A DNA stretch of 64,000 bases from Photobacterium sp. JCM 19050 (GCA_001310455.1 BAXG01000031.1:1-64000), one strand, 5' to 3'. Positions 41,654 to 51,883 are shown, counted from the stretch's first letter. Numbers and translations are program-made. Notes: generated by a model from the letters alone, not told the origin.

Positions 41654-41798
41654 CACCCCGTACCTGCCCGCACTCCCTTCACCGCCGGTGAAATAAAAAA
41701 CCTGTCCGGCTGGTCAAATTTCTTATATTTGGTATATGGTTAAATAAGATACTGATTTAATTGGCTATGAGTTCGTTAAGCCAACAATGGAGGTGGCG

Positions 41799-43155
41799 AT
41801 GATCACACACGTAAGCCCTGTTGGAGCCATGGATCTGCTGTCCCAGCTTGAAGTGGACCGCCTCAAAGACACTGCAAAGACTGACCTTTACCGGTTGTAC
41901 CGAAACTGCTCCCTCGCCGTTCTTAACTCGGGGAGCCACACTGACAGTTCGAAAGAACTATTAGAAAAACACCTGAACTTCGATATCCGCGTACTTCGCA
42001 GAGAGCGCGGCGTAAAGCTGGAACTGGTAAACCCACCGGAACACGCCCTTGTTGACGGTACGCTTATCCGGGGCATTCAGGAGCATCTTTTCTCGGTCCT
42101 GCGAGACATTATTTACCTGAACTCCTATCTGGACCATGACCGTGGTGGCTTAAACCTCACCAATTCCATCCACGTTACCAACCTGATTTTCGCGATCTTG
42201 CGCAATGCCCGCACCCTTCCACAAGGCAAAGACCCAAATCTGGTAGTGTGTTGGGGCGGCCATTCCATCAACCCGATTGAATACCAGTACACCCGGGAAG
42301 TCGGGAATGAGCTTGGCCTTCGCGAGTTGGATATTTGTACCGGATGTGGCCCGGGTGCCATGGAAGGTCCGATGAAAGGGGCAGCAATCGGCCACGCCAA
42401 ACAGCGTATCCGCGACAGCCGGTTTATCGGCCTCACTGAGCCGTCGATCATCGCGGCCGAGCCCCCCAACCCTATTGTCAACGAACTGGTGATCATGCCT
42501 GACATAGAAAAGCGCCTGGAGGCCTTTGTCCGTATCGCTCACGGCATTATCATCTTCCCCGGCGGTGCCGGTACGGCAGAAGAGCTCCTCTACCTGCTGG
42601 GCATCATGATGCACCCGGACAACAAATCACAACCAATGCCGATTGTGTTGACCGGGCCAAAAGAGAGCGCGGCATACTTTGAGGTCATAGACACCTTTGT
42701 CCGTGACGTACTCGGTGAGGAAGCCACCAAGTACTACAACATTGTTATCGGTGACCCGGCAGAGGCCGCACGGATTATCAAAGGTGCCATGCCTGATGTC
42801 CGGGAGCACCGCAAGGAAACCGGTGATGCCTATTCCTTTAACTGGTCACTGAAAATTGAGCCGGAATTCCAGTTGCCGTTTGACCCGACCCACGAAAACA
42901 TGGCAACCCTTGATCTTCATATGAATCAGCGACCGGAGCAACTGGCCTGTGCCCTTCGCCGCGCATTCTCCGGTATAGTTGCCGGCAACGTAAAAGATGA
43001 AGGAATCCGCCGGATTGAACGCCACGGGCCGTTCAAAATTCATGGGGATACCGAACTTATGCGCAAGATGGACAAGGTACTGCGAGTTTGTAGACCAGCA
43101 GCGGATGAAACTCCCGGGCTCGGAATACGTGCCCTGCTATGAAATCATCACCTGA
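41799..43155 (+). CDS. ppnN: pyrimidine/purine nucleotide 5'-monophosphate nucleosidase, frameshifted
   Basis: PpnN (YgdH) cuts nucleotide monophosphates into base and ribose 5-phosphate; in E. coli it binds (p)ppGpp. [19 protein letters not shown] and [20 protein letters not shown] are family segments, and [20 protein letters not shown] carries the PGGxGTxxE motif of the LOG-like fold. Near 43086 two bases are missing (or one is extra); repair restores the usual end through [17 protein letters not shown] at 43155, about 452 residues. GGAGGTGGCG precedes the ATG at 41799. Confidence 0.95.
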
Positions 43156-43208
43156 CACGATTCCGGCCAGACCGGCCGTGACATCCGGTAACAGCTTTAC
43201 TTACAATG

Positions 43209-43231
43209 GAGGAGCCGCAAGGCTCCTTTTA
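43209..43231 (+). terminator. terminator of ppnN
   Basis: A GGAGCC/GGCTCC stem with a GCAA tetraloop and a TTTTAATTT tail follows the ppnN stop. Confidence 0.75.
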
Positions 43232-43289
43232 ATTTGTTGATTTATACCAGTTGGTATCACATACGCTGCCACACCAGAGGCCCTGAATT

Positions 43290-44077
43290 ATGGCTATACA
43301 CCTCGTCATTATCGACGCCATGAACCTTATCCGCCGCGTCCATGCCGCGCAGGGAAATGATGAGGATATTGCTGCCACCAGCCGGGTGTGCTGCCATGCG
43401 ATAGATAAAATTATCAGTCTCAGTGAACCAAGCCATATGGTGGCAGTGTTTGACAGTCCTCACCAGCATCGCGGCTGGCGGGCAGACCTGTTGCCCGATT
43501 ACAAAGCAGGTCGCTCTCCCATGCCAGAGGCGCTGGAAAAGGGACTGGATGATATTCAGGAAGCCTTTTGGCTGAAAGGTATCGACTCATTGCTTTCAGT
43601 GGGTGATGAAGCCGACGACATGATTGCGACCCTGGCGACCAAACTGGCAAGCCGTGGTGAGCAGGTCACTATCATTTCGACCGACAAGGGCTACTGCCAG
43701 CTGTTACAGCCCACCATCGTATCCGGGATTACTTTCAGCAGCGGTGGCTGGATGTTCCTTTTATCGAAAAAGAATTTGGTGTCGCCCCCCAACAGCTGAC
43801 AGATTACTGGGGACTGGCCGGGGTCTCATCGAGCAAAATCCCCGGCATACCGGGAATTGGCCCCAAATCGGCCACAGAGCTTCTGCATCAGTATGGGACG
43901 CTCGACGGTGTGCTGGGTGCTGAGGATCTGCCTTCAAAATGGCAAAAAAAGATAGAAGGGCATCACGAGATGGCGCGGATCTGTAAACAGGTATCAAGCC
44001 TGAAAACCGATATCGCTCTTGGTTTTAACCTCCAGGATATCCGGTATAGCGGGGAACGTACCGCAGAAACTGAATGA
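43290..44077 (+). CDS. xni: flap endonuclease Xni, frameshifted
   Basis: Xni (YgdG, ExoIX) is related to the 5'-nuclease domain of DNA polymerase I and acts on DNA flaps. [16 protein letters not shown] holds the first metal-binding Asp, [20 protein letters not shown] is the arch region, and [15 protein letters not shown] is the acidic cluster. One base is missing near 43720; repair continues through [15 protein letters not shown] and the helix-hairpin-helix ([14 protein letters not shown]) to the TGA at 44075, about 262 residues. It keeps the E. coli position near rlmM. Confidence 0.93.
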
Positions 44078-44082
44078 TGACA

Positions 44083-44107
44083 AAGAGCCGGCAGAATGCC
44101 GACTCCT
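44083..44107. terminator. possible shared terminator between xni and rlmM
   Basis: An imperfect GAGCCGGCA/TGCCGACTC stem lies between the converging genes; T tracts are weak on both sides. Confidence 0.35.
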
Positions 44108-44123
44108 CTGAGCGTTGCTTGTA

Positions 44124-45201
44124 TCAGTTTATACGTCGAAGGTGGATGGTGATCTCTTCACGGTCATGGTAGAGGTGCTTGGCTTTCATCTCGTAACGCA
44201 CGCCATTGTCGCGCAGGAAGATGCGCAGGTTGTCGATATCTTCCTTCACTTCCTCGTAGCGGTTTTTCATTGGCAATTTGAGGTTAAAAATGGCCTCTTT
44301 CGCCCAGCGCTCGATAATCCACTCTCCCATCAACTGGGCGACGCGGGATGGCTTTTCAACCATGTCACACACCAGCCAGGTAACATTTTTGCGTGGTGGT
44401 TCGAACTTGAAGCCATCTGCCTGGTGGTGCTTCACCTGGCCAGTTTCCATCAGGCTTTCTGCATCATGCCGTTATCCACGGAATGCACGAACATAGACCG
44501 GCGTACAAGCTGGTAAGTCCAACCGCCCGGACAAGCGCCCAGATCAACCGCCCACATACCGATGCCAGGCGCTCATCCCACTCTTCACGCGGAATGAAAG
44601 TATGGAAGGCTTCCTCCAGCTTCAGGGTTGAACGGCTCGGCGCATCTGCCGGAAATTTCAGGCGCGGTATCCCCATATAAAACGGCGAGTTGTTGTTTGA
44701 CATGGAGTAACCCACCAGACAGCAACCCGGACGGGTAAAACAGACGTGAATAACAGGTCGTTTTGGATTCTCTTTGGCAAACAGCACCTTGTGCTTACGC
44801 ATTGCCTGGCGAAGCGGCACGGTGAATTTACGGCAGAATTTCAGCAGTTCTTTGGCTTCGTTGTTATCCGGTGTCTCAACGCGCAAATCACCGCCGGTTG
44901 GCAAGCCTTCACACGCTTCAAGAATGGGTGAGATGCGATCGGATGGATCCAAGTCCTCACATTGCCCGACAACCGCAATCATCTGACGGGAGAAAATAAG
45001 CTGGCTGAAGGTGATCTCTTTGATCAGTTTCTGTGCATCGCCATCCTGGTAGCACTCGAAAAGCACATAACCGCTGTTCTTGGTCAAACGCGGAAAGCCA
45101 TACACTTCCAATTGTGCGGCTTTATCAGTGATTTCTCCGGCACACTCTTTTTCAAAACCGGGGCGACAATACAACAATACCTGCTTCAACACGAACCTCA
45201 C
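44124..45201 (-). CDS. rlmM: 23S rRNA (cytidine(2498)-2'-O)-methyltransferase, two frameshifts
   Basis: RlmM (YgdE) methylates the ribose of C2498 in 23S r[23 protein letters not shown] is the N-terminal THUMP-like start. After repair [15 protein letters not shown] is the SAM-binding motif, and [14 protein letters not shown] the C-terminal catalytic region. Bases are missing near 44560 ([10 protein letters not shown]) and near 44457 (MMQKSLMETG). The repaired length is about 359 residues. The start is uncertain: a GTG at 45201 overlaps the ygdD TGA, but a TTG at 45189 with GAGG upstream is also possible. Confidence 0.94.
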
Positions 45202-45578
45202 TCACTCCGCCAGGCTGCTGTCAGGGCAGCGGCCCAGCCAATTAAAAAACAAATGCCCCCGACCGGGGTCACGGCGCCGAACAGTGTAATGCCTGTTAAA
45301 GCCAGGACATAGAGGCTGCCGCTAAAGAATAGTACGCCAGCGGTAAAAAATGCCGCTGCAAGCTTGAGAGCTCGCGGGGCGTCTCCAATTTGACGCATCC
45401 AGAGTGCGACGGCAATCAGCGCCAGGGCGTGAATAGCCTGATAGTGGACACCGGTCTGGAAAATATCCAGGTGGTAAACCGACAGTGTTTTCTTAAGCCC
45501 GTGGGCTGCAAATGCCCCCAGTGCCACACTCAACCCACCGAACAAGGTGCCAAAAACCAGCGCCAGACGGGCATTCAT
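45198..45578 (-). CDS. ygdD: DUF423 family inner membrane protein YgdD
   Basis: The 126-residue protein has four hydrophobic helices. The N-terminal [20 protein letters not shown] is the DUF423 signature, and [19 protein letters not shown] and [10 protein letters not shown] follow the family pattern. Its role is unknown. Its ATG overlaps the stop of the alpha/beta hydrolase, and its stop overlaps the likely rlmM GTG, so the row gcvA-hydrolase-ygdD-rlmM is tightly coupled. Confidence 0.92.
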   Translation of the reverse strand: MNARLALVFGTLFGGLSVALGAFAAHGLKKTLSVYHLDIFQTGVHYQAIHALALIAVALWMRQIGDAPRALKLAAAFFTAGVLFFSGSLYVLALTGITLFGAVTPVGGICFLIGWAAALTAAWRSE

Positions 45579-46198
45579 TGTGTCACCTCCCGGATAAATG
45601 CCACCGTTTTTTCTGCTGCCAGCACCAAATTACTTTTCTCGGTAAAACCAGATGCCTTTCGCGGCTTAAAGCTGTGGTCACCGTCAGGGATAAAATCCAC
45701 CGTCACAGACTCTGACAATGCAAATCCGGCTATCTCCTCGCGCCTGCCAAACGTATCCCGCTCTCCTTGTAAAATGAGGCAGGGAGTTCCCATCATTGCC
45801 AGGTGGTCACCCTTAAAATTTTCCGGTTTACCAGGAGGGTGGAACGGAAAGCCCATGCAAACAATACCGCATATCCCCTCACGTTCGTGAAGAAGCGAGG
45901 CCATGCGTCCGCCCATGGATTTTCCACCGATAACCACTTTCCCGCGGCCGTACTCAGCAATCACTTCATCAAAGTGTTCCAGCAACTTGGGGGCACGATC
46001 CGGCGGTCGCTTTTTACCGTCCTCAGCCCGCTTGATCATGTAGGGAAAGTTAAAACGCACAACGCGAATACCCTGGCTGGCAATTAAATCGGCCATCTCC
46101 GTCATGAAACCATGATCCATCCCGGCCCCGGCACCGTGAGCAAAAATAAATGTCACGTCAGCCGTATCTGGCCCATCAACCTGAAATTTGTTTTCCAT
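45575..46198 (-). CDS. alpha/beta hydrolase of the TEX30/KAN-like family
   Basis: The 207-residue cytoplasmic protein has the alpha/beta-hydrolase layout: FIFAHGAGAGMDHGFM is the oxyanion HG segment, VIGGKSMGGRMAS is the nucleophile elbow GKSMGG with the catalytic Ser, CLILQGERDTFGRREE gives the Asp, and GDHSFKPRK gives the His. The substrate is unknown. I chose the ATG at 46198; the frame extends a few codons upstream. It overlaps the end of gcvA by 23 bases. E. coli lacks this gene between gcvA and ygdD (it has rlmM-ygdD-gcvA). Confidence 0.85.
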   Translation of the reverse strand: MENKFQVDGPDTADVTFIFAHGAGAGMDHGFMTEMADLIASQGIRVVRFNFPYMIKRAEDGKKRPPDRAPKLLEHFDEVIAEYGRGKVVIGGKSMGGRMASLLHEREGICGIVCMGFPFHPPGKPENFKGDHLAMMGTPCLILQGERDTFGRREEIAGFALSESVTVDFIPDGDHSFKPRKASGFTEKSNLVLAAEKTVAFIREVTQ

Positions 46199-47101
46199 GA
46201 CGGTTATATATCTCCTGTTCACTTTCTACTTTGGCAACCATCCACTGACGGAAAGCCTGAATCCGGCCGGTTTCTGCATCTTTTTCCTTGCAGACCAGAT
46301 AAAACGCACTCTGGCTTACCAAAATCTCTTCAAACGGACACACCAGACGACCCGACTCCAATTCAGGTTGCGCCAGAACATTATTGCCCAGTGCAATGCC
46401 CTGCCCGTGCGCTGCGGCCTGCAGCACCATACTTGAGTGACTGAATATCGGCCCTGATTCACGTTAAGGTCATTCAGGCCGTGAACTTTGGCGAATGCTT
46501 TCCAATCTTTCCGGGAGGTATCGTGCAAAAGCATATGATTTTTGAGATCGGCCAAAGTATGCAGCGGTTTAGGTCCATTCAGCAGCAACGGTGAGCAAAC
46601 CGGCACCAGATACTCCTGGTGAAGTTTATCCACACGAAGGCCCGGCCAGTTTCCCTTACCGTAATAAACAGCAACGTCAACGTCGTCTGTCAATGACCCG
46701 TCTTCCAAATCAACTGCTTTAATCCGAACATCAATATCAGGATGACTGGTATTAAAGTCAGCAAGCCGGGGAACCAGCCACTGAATCGCAAAGCTAGGAG
46801 GCAAGCTTATGGTCAGGGAACCTTTGGCATTCCGCTCTAATATTTTTTCTGTCGCATCCGACAAAGATGAAAAAATATCCTTGATATCAAGAAAATAACT
46901 TTGACCTTCTTCCGTGAGCAAAAGTGAGCGGTTGCGCCGTCGGAACAGCTTCAGACCAAGAAACTCCTCCAACGCTTTAATTTGATGACTAACTGCAGCC
47001 TGAGTGACGAAAAGCTCCTCTGCAGCCCTTGTAAAGCTTAGATGTCTGGCCGCTGCTTCAAAGACTCTCAGTGAGTTTAGCGGGGGTAAACGTCTTGCCA
47101 T
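46176..47101 (-). CDS. gcvA: LysR-type glycine cleavage regulator GcvA, frameshifted
   Basis: GcvA activates gcvTHP with glycine, represses it with GcvR and purines, and activates gcvB. LPPLNSLRVFEAAARHLSFT and AAEELFVTQAAVSHQIKALE form the N-terminal winged helix, nearly identical to E. coli. The effector domain includes VDVAVYYGKGNWPGLRVDKL. One C is missing near 46451, where the family has NQGPIFSHSSMVLQAAAHGQ. Repair gives about 308 residues (E. coli 305). It is divergent from gcvB. Confidence 0.95.
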
Positions 47102-47128
47102 GTGTGTTTGTATTCCTGGCTAGATAAA

Positions 47129-47158
47129 CCATTAGTTTTTTTAATGCGGAACATTATA
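47129..47158 (+). promoter_or_regulatory. gcvB promoter with GcvA half-site
   Basis: A perfect -10 box TATAAT lies at 47153-47158. An ATTAG (CTAAT on the other strand, the GcvA recognition core) lies at 47129-47133, where the weak -35 (TTAGTT) would be. GcvA activation of gcvB is known in E. coli; the site here is inferred. Confidence 0.65.
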
Positions 47159-47165
47159 ATTTGTC

Positions 47166-47388
47166 GATTGCCGTGCTGCCATATAAATCCTATATTTGCC
47201 TCGCACCACGGCGCTAAGTACTCCTTCCCTGTGTACTGCTTCGTTGAGTGGTTGCGATGTTGTGTTTGCATATTGCCTGGGAATGCCGGGCACGGTAGAA
47301 ATTTCTGCCACATTTAAAATTCCTGTATTTTGACCCTGTCTGTCAAAGTGTTTGCTGGCACTGAGTGAGATAACTCGGTGCCTTTTTT
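47166..47388 (+). ncRNA. gcvB: GcvB small regulatory RNA
   Basis: GcvB is an Hfq-dependent RNA that represses many amino acid and peptide transporter messages. Diagnostic features are the G/U-rich seed GGTTGCGATGTTGTGTTTGC (R1 region, about 47250-47270), the ACCCTGTCTGTC block shared with E. coli GcvB (about 47333-47344), and a terminator (GGCACTGAGT/ACTCGGTGCC plus TTTTTT, 47357-47388). GCCGTG near the 5' end pairs with CACGGC near 47206 as a first stem-loop. Its position divergent from gcvA matches E. coli. The seed is shorter than in E. coli. The 5' end is estimated from the -10 box. Confidence 0.9.
47357..47388 (+). terminator. terminator of gcvB
   Basis: The 10-bp stem GGCACTGAGT/ACTCGGTGCC with one mismatch and a GAGATA loop is followed by six T residues. 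Confidence 0.88.
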
Positions 47389-47500
47389 ATGCGCGCTTTA
47401 CTACCCCCAAAACACTTAGCAACAAGTAGGCTTGCCTTCACCCATCTGAACCGCGATCATACCGGGGTTAATGACATCAAACCGGCCAATAAAACCTCTC

Positions 47501-48717
47501 ATGCGTAATTCATTTAATTTCCCTGACATCAGAAACCAGTTTCCTGCCATTTGCCAAAGCGGCGACGGCAGTCTTGTCTACCTCGACAGCGCAGCAACCG
47601 CCCAAAAGCCCTCTGTCGTATTGGATGCGCTTCAGGGATATTACCGTGGGGGAAGCGCCAATGTTCACCGGGGAAGCCATCAGCTGACAGCCAGCACCAC
47701 CTCCAGCTTTGAACAGGCCCGAAAAACCGTTGCTGATTTCATTGGAGCAAATACCAAAGAAGTGGTTTGGACCCGGGGGGCAACTGAGAGCCTAAACCTG
47801 ATAGCACAAACCTATGCGCGGACCAATCTCAAGCCGGGTGATGAAATTATCGTCAGCGAGCTCGAGCATCATGCCAACATCGTTCCCTGGCAACTTGTCG
47901 CCGCCCAAACAGGCGCCAGAATCGTCAAATGGCCGGTTAACCCACAGAGCTGCACCCTGGATTTGGACAAGTTTCGCTCCTTGCTCAACGCCAACACTCG
48001 CATAGTCGCGGTAGCGCACATCAGCAACGTTACGGGTACCCGAAACCCGATTGAAGACACAATTGCCCTCGCTCATTCCGCAGGGGCAGTGGTGGTGATT
48101 GACGGTGCTCAAGGTATTGTCCACGAAAAAGTTGATGTCAAAGCCATGGATGCTGATTTTTACGTGTTCTCCGGGCATAAACTTTTCGGCCCGACCGGCA
48201 TTGGCATGCTTTATGGAAAACAAGCATTGCTCGAGGCAATGCCTCCCTGGCATGGTGGCGGTAAGATGGTAGAGCGTGTGTCATTTGATGGTACAACGTT
48301 TACCCGTTCACCAGGTAAGTTCGAAGCAGGTACTCCGAACATTGCCGGAGCAATGGGGCTGGCTGCGGCTGTCAGCTGGTTTTCTCAACTTGATTTGGCC
48401 GGAGTCGAAAAACATATCCAGGTACTTCACCAACGGCTGGTTACGGGTGTCCAGGCGATGGAAGGTGTCCGGATTGTTGGTTTACAGCCCGGCTCAAGCA
48501 TTGTTTCCCTTGTCGTAGATGGCGTTCACCACCAGGATCTTGCAATGTTGCTCGATCAACAAAAAATAGCAGTACGCTCGGGCAACCACTGTGCCATCCC
48601 CTGATGGATGCATTGGGCATTGACGGGACCCTACGGGTTTCATTTGCCATGTATAATTCCCCTGATGATATTGACCGCTTTGTTGAGGCACTCGACAAAG
48701 CCTGCTCCATGCTTTAA
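47501..48717 (+). CDS. csdA: cysteine desulfurase CsdA, frameshifted
   Basis: CsdA is a PLP enzyme that takes sulfur from cysteine for transfer to CsdE. YLDSAATAQKPSVVLDAL is the N-terminal signature, SELEHHANIVPWQ carries the PLP-stacking His, YVFSGHKLFGPTGIG the PLP Lys, and RSGNHCAHP (after repair) the persulfide Cys. One C is missing near 48594, just after that Cys; repair gives about 405 residues to the TAA at 48715. The start at 47501 aligns with E. coli; an ATG at 47471 is the alternative. It heads csdA-csdE. Confidence 0.95.
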
Positions 48718-48734
48718 CGAGGACATTCATAGCC

Positions 48735-49172
48735 ATGACCGATTTTCCATCACACCCATTCGGTGACGTTATCACCGCAGAAACTATCCAGCAGGCAATG
48801 GCTGAAGCGAAAGGCTGGGAAGACAAATATCGGTATGTGATCCAGATCGGCAAACAACTGCAACCCATTAATTCTGAGAGTAAATTAGATACTCACCTTG
48901 TTTCAGGTTGCGAGAGCAAGGTATGGCTGTTTCACCGCTGGCAAGACGGAAAGATTCAGCTTTGGGCAGACTCTGACGCCCGCATTGTTAAGGGGCTTTT
49001 AGCCATTGTTCTGGCAGCCTACAACGGTAAAACTGCTGAAGAAATCAACAAATTCGACAAGGATGGCTACTTCAATTCGCTGGGTCTGCTGAACCATCTG
49101 ACTCCGACAAGAAGCAACGGTGTGTATGCCGTTATTGACAAAATCATCGAAAATACCAACTTCACCTCCTAG
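48735..49172 (+). CDS. csdE: sulfur acceptor protein CsdE
   Basis: CsdE (YgdK) is a SufE-fold protein that receives persulfide sulfur from CsdA. LVSGCESKVWLF carries the acceptor Cys at about residue 61, and NSLGLLNHLTPTRSNGVYAV is the typical SufE C-terminal segment. The frame is intact at 145 residues. It lies 17 bases after csdA. In E. coli tcdA (csdL) follows directly; here the PHB operon intervenes. Confidence 0.94.
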   Translation: MTDFPSHPFGDVITAETIQQAMAEAKGWEDKYRYVIQIGKQLQPINSESKLDTHLVSGCESKVWLFHRWQDGKIQLWADSDARIVKGLLAIVLAAYNGKTAEEINKFDKDGYFNSLGLLNHLTPTRSNGVYAVIDKIIENTNFTS

Positions 49173-49509
49173 TCCCCCTCTGCCCTTGCAAAGGCAGATA
49201 TTCACGCCAAAAACACAGCTCAATTACATTGAATTAACATTCATCACTAAAAAATCCGACCCTACTCATATTTTTGAATGAATGTAAATTAACCACTTGC
49301 CCAAAAAAGCAGTGTCATGAATTGTAAGGAAAAGTGTCACTGCACATTCAACTAGACACGTTAAATTACAAAAATCAAAAGTCGCAGTTTCCCTATTACT
49401 GCGCGTCTCTTTGGAAAAAGATGACTGTAATCTGGTGTAGTACTGTTGTTCCGGATGCAGCTGCAGACATCTTGTTAGTTTGCTTGTTGTTTTACGAACG
49501 GAGTCACTC
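49173..49509. other. csdE-phaB intergenic region with inverted repeat
   Basis: No gene is visible in these 337 bases. A weak hairpin (CTGCC...GGCAG, about 49180-49198) may end csdAE. A near-perfect inverted repeat GCAGTGTCA (49309-49317) and TGTCACTGC (49335-49343) could be an operator for the pha operon. The region should hold the phaB promoter, but I cannot place the boxes with confidence. An ACGGAGTCACTC ribosome site precedes phaB. Confidence 0.4.
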
Positions 49510-50250
49510 ATGCAGAAACTCGCGCTTATCACCGGTTCCAAGGGTGGAATCGGTTCCGCGATCACCGAAAAACTCGTCCAGGATGGTTTCCGGATCATCG
49601 CTACGTACTTCACCGGTAATTATGAATGTGCCAAAGAATGGTTTGATGAAAAGGGCTTTTCTGAAGACCAGGTAACCCTCTTTGAACTTGATGTTACCGA
49701 TGCTGATTCCTGTCGTGAACGACTGACTAAACTGCTGGAAAACGAAGGTACTGTCGACGTACTGGTTAACAACGCCGGTATCACCCGTGACTGCACCTTC
49801 AAGAGAATGACAGCAGAACAGTGGAATGACGTCATCAACACCAACCTGAACAGTGTGTTCAACGTTACCCAACCCCTGTTTGCCGCCATGTGCGAAAAAG
49901 GCGGTGGCCGCATCATCAATATCTCTTCTGTTAATGGTCTCAAGGGTCAGTTTGGCCAAACCAACTACTCTGCAGCCAAGGCCGGAATGATCGGTTTTAG
50001 CAAAGCACTGGCCTTTGAAGGTGCCCGCAGCGGGGTCACGGTAAATGTGGTTGCCCCCGGCTATACCGGAACGCCAATGGTGCAAGCCATCCGCCAGGAT
50101 GTGCTCGACAGCATCATTGAAACCGTGCCGATGAAACGACTGGCTACCCCAGAGGAAATTGCTTCAGCCGTTGCGTACCTGGCAAGTGATGCCGGCGCCT
50201 ACATCACAGGTGAAACCCTGTCGGTGAATGGCGGCCTGTACATGCAATAA
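49510..50250 (+). CDS. phaB: acetoacetyl-CoA reductase
   Basis: PhaB reduces acetoacetyl-CoA to (R)-3-hydroxybutyryl-CoA with NADPH for polyhydroxybutyrate. It is a short-chain dehydrogenase with ITGSKGGIGSAI for the cofactor, LVNNAGIT as the NNAG motif, and a catalytic Ser (ISSVNGLKGQFGQTNY), Tyr and Lys (NYSAAKAG). The 246-residue length is standard. The ATG at 49510 follows GGAGTCACTC. First gene of the phaB-phaA-phaP-phaC row. Confidence 0.95.
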   Translation: MQKLALITGSKGGIGSAITEKLVQDGFRIIATYFTGNYECAKEWFDEKGFSEDQVTLFELDVTDADSCRERLTKLLENEGTVDVLVNNAGITRDCTFKRMTAEQWNDVINTNLNSVFNVTQPLFAAMCEKGGGRIINISSVNGLKGQFGQTNYSAAKAGMIGFSKALAFEGARSGVTVNVVAPGYTGTPMVQAIRQDVLDSIIETVPMKRLATPEEIASAVAYLASDAGAYITGETLSVNGGLYMQ

Positions 50251-50277
50251 CCCTTACTCTCTGACAGGAAAATATAG

Positions 50278-51483
50278 ATGGAACGCGTATTTATAGTGGC
50301 GGCCAAGCGCACGCCTATTGGGAGCTTTGGTGGTTCTCTTAAATCAGTACCTGTTGGCGAATTGGCCGCGGTGGCGATTAAAGGAGCGTTAGAGAGCGGC
50401 AACGTCAGCCCGGAAAGCGTAGATGAAGTCATTTTGGGTAACGTCGTAGGCGCAGCCCAGGGAATGGGGCCGGGCCGTCAGGCAGCTCTGTTTGCCGGTA
50501 TCCCTCAGACAGTTCCGGCTTACAGCCTCAATATGGTGTGTGGCAGCGGTATGAAAGCCGTCATGGACGCCGTCACCCATATTAAAGCCGGAGAAGCCGA
50601 AGTGGTGGTCGCTGCCGGTGCAGAAAACATGTCCCAGATTCCATTTGCAGCGCCTGCATCACTGCGCCAAGGCCAGAAAATGGGAGACATTTCCCTTAAA
50701 GATCTGCTCATCAATGATGGACTGACAGATGTTTTCAACCAGTATCACATGGGTGTGACGGCTGAAAACATCGTGGCCGAGCTCAGCCTCACTCGTGAAG
50801 CTCAGGACGCTTATGCACTGAGCAGCCAACAACGCGCTGTTGCTGCACTGGAAGCCAAAAAATTTGCAGATGAAACGGTTGCTGTTGAAGTCACAGAGCG
50901 CCGCCAGACAGTGTTGTTTGAACAGGATGAATACCCAAAAGCGGATGCAAGTGCTGAAGGCCTTGCCAAGCTTCGTCCGGCATTCAACCGCGAAGGCTCC
51001 GTGACTGCCGGAAATGCATCTGGCCTCAATGACGGCGCGTCGGCTGTCATTGTTATGTCTGAGTCAGCGGTCAAAAAACACGGTGTCACTCCGCTGGCTG
51101 AGATTGTCGCAACGGCTCAAACCGGCTTGGATCCGAAAGTTATGGGCCTGGGACCGGTCAGCGCAGTCAGCAAAGCGTTGGAAAAAGCCGGGCTCGCTCT
51201 TTCAGATATCGATTTGCTTGAGCTTAACGAAGCCTTTGCTGCTCAGGCACTCGGTGTGGTTTACCAACTGGCTGAACAACACGGTCAGTCGGTAGAAGAA
51301 ATGATGGAAAAAACCAATGTGAATGGCGGTGCCATTGCTTTGGGCCACCCCCTGGGGGCATCAGGCAACCGTATTCTGGTCACCCTTATCCACGAACTGA
51401 AGCGCCGTGAAGGCCAATATGGCGTCGCATCGCTTTGTGTTGGAGGCGGTATGGGTACGGCAGTGATCATCAAGCGCTGCTGA
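50278..51483 (+). CDS. phaA: acetyl-CoA C-acetyltransferase
   Basis: PhaA condenses two acetyl-CoA into acetoacetyl-CoA, the first PHB step. NMVCGSGMKAVMDA carries the acyl-accepting Cys near residue 89, GGAIALGHPLGASGNR carries the catalytic His, and SLCVGGGMGTAV the second Cys. NEAFAAQAL is the thiolase NEAF motif. The 401-residue frame is intact. It lies 27 bases after phaB. By itself the sequence would fit any biosynthetic thiolase; the operon makes PHB the likely role. Confidence 0.95.
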   Translation: MERVFIVAAKRTPIGSFGGSLKSVPVGELAAVAIKGALESGNVSPESVDEVILGNVVGAAQGMGPGRQAALFAGIPQTVPAYSLNMVCGSGMKAVMDAVTHIKAGEAEVVVAAGAENMSQIPFAAPASLRQGQKMGDISLKDLLINDGLTDVFNQYHMGVTAENIVAELSLTREAQDAYALSSQQRAVAALEAKKFADETVAVEVTERRQTVLFEQDEYPKADASAEGLAKLRPAFNREGSVTAGNASGLNDGASAVIVMSESAVKKHGVTPLAEIVATAQTGLDPKVMGLGPVSAVSKALEKAGLALSDIDLLELNEAFAAQALGVVYQLAEQHGQSVEEMMEKTNVNGGAIALGHPLGASGNRILVTLIHELKRREGQYGVASLCVGGGMGTAVIIKRC

Positions 51484-51535
51484 TAAATGTTTACTCCTTT
51501 ATTGAATTTACTCTCTTACTAGCAGGAGAAAAGTT

Positions 51536-51883
51536 ATGTACACGGATATGTTTAAGGTGTTTTCAGATCAAGCAGAGAAATCACTGGCTCCTTACAACAA
51601 GTTCAACAAGCTGATGGCTAAGCATGTTGAGCAAATCACGGAGCTTCAGTTGAACGCGATGAAGGCTTACAGCGAGTTGGGCCTGGCACAGTTCAAAGCT
51701 GCAAGCGAAGTGAAAGATGTGACTTCTCTGGCTGCGTTTAACGGCCAGCAAATGGCTACCCTGACCAAGCTGTCCCAGCAACTGATGGACGACAGCAACA
51801 AGCTTCAGAATATTGCCAAAGAGTTCAAAGAGGACGTGGACAACCTCACCTCTGAAAACATTAAAGCCGCTACCCCGGCGTAA
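51536..51883 (+). CDS. phaP: phasin family protein
   Basis: Phasins coat PHB granules and affect granule number and size. The 115-residue, mostly helical protein begins MYTDMFKVFSDQAEKSLAPY, with phasin-like amphipathic helices (LAPYNKFNKLMAKHVEQITE and QFKAASEVKDVTSLAAF). An AGCAGGAGAAAAGTT ribosome site is present. It sits between phaA and phaC and is followed by a strong hairpin. Confidence 0.9.
   Translation: MYTDMFKVFSDQAEKSLAPYNKFNKLMAKHVEQITELQLNAMKAYSELGLAQFKAASEVKDVTSLAAFNGQQMATLTKLSQQLMDDSNKLQNIAKEFKEDVDNLTSENIKAATPA

Noticed and set aside
41799..43155. Lysine decarboxylase, suggested by the PGGxGTxxE motif
   Set aside because: The motif belongs to the LOG/PpnN family of nucleotide hydrolases once mis-named lysine decarboxylases; the full length and position match ppnN.
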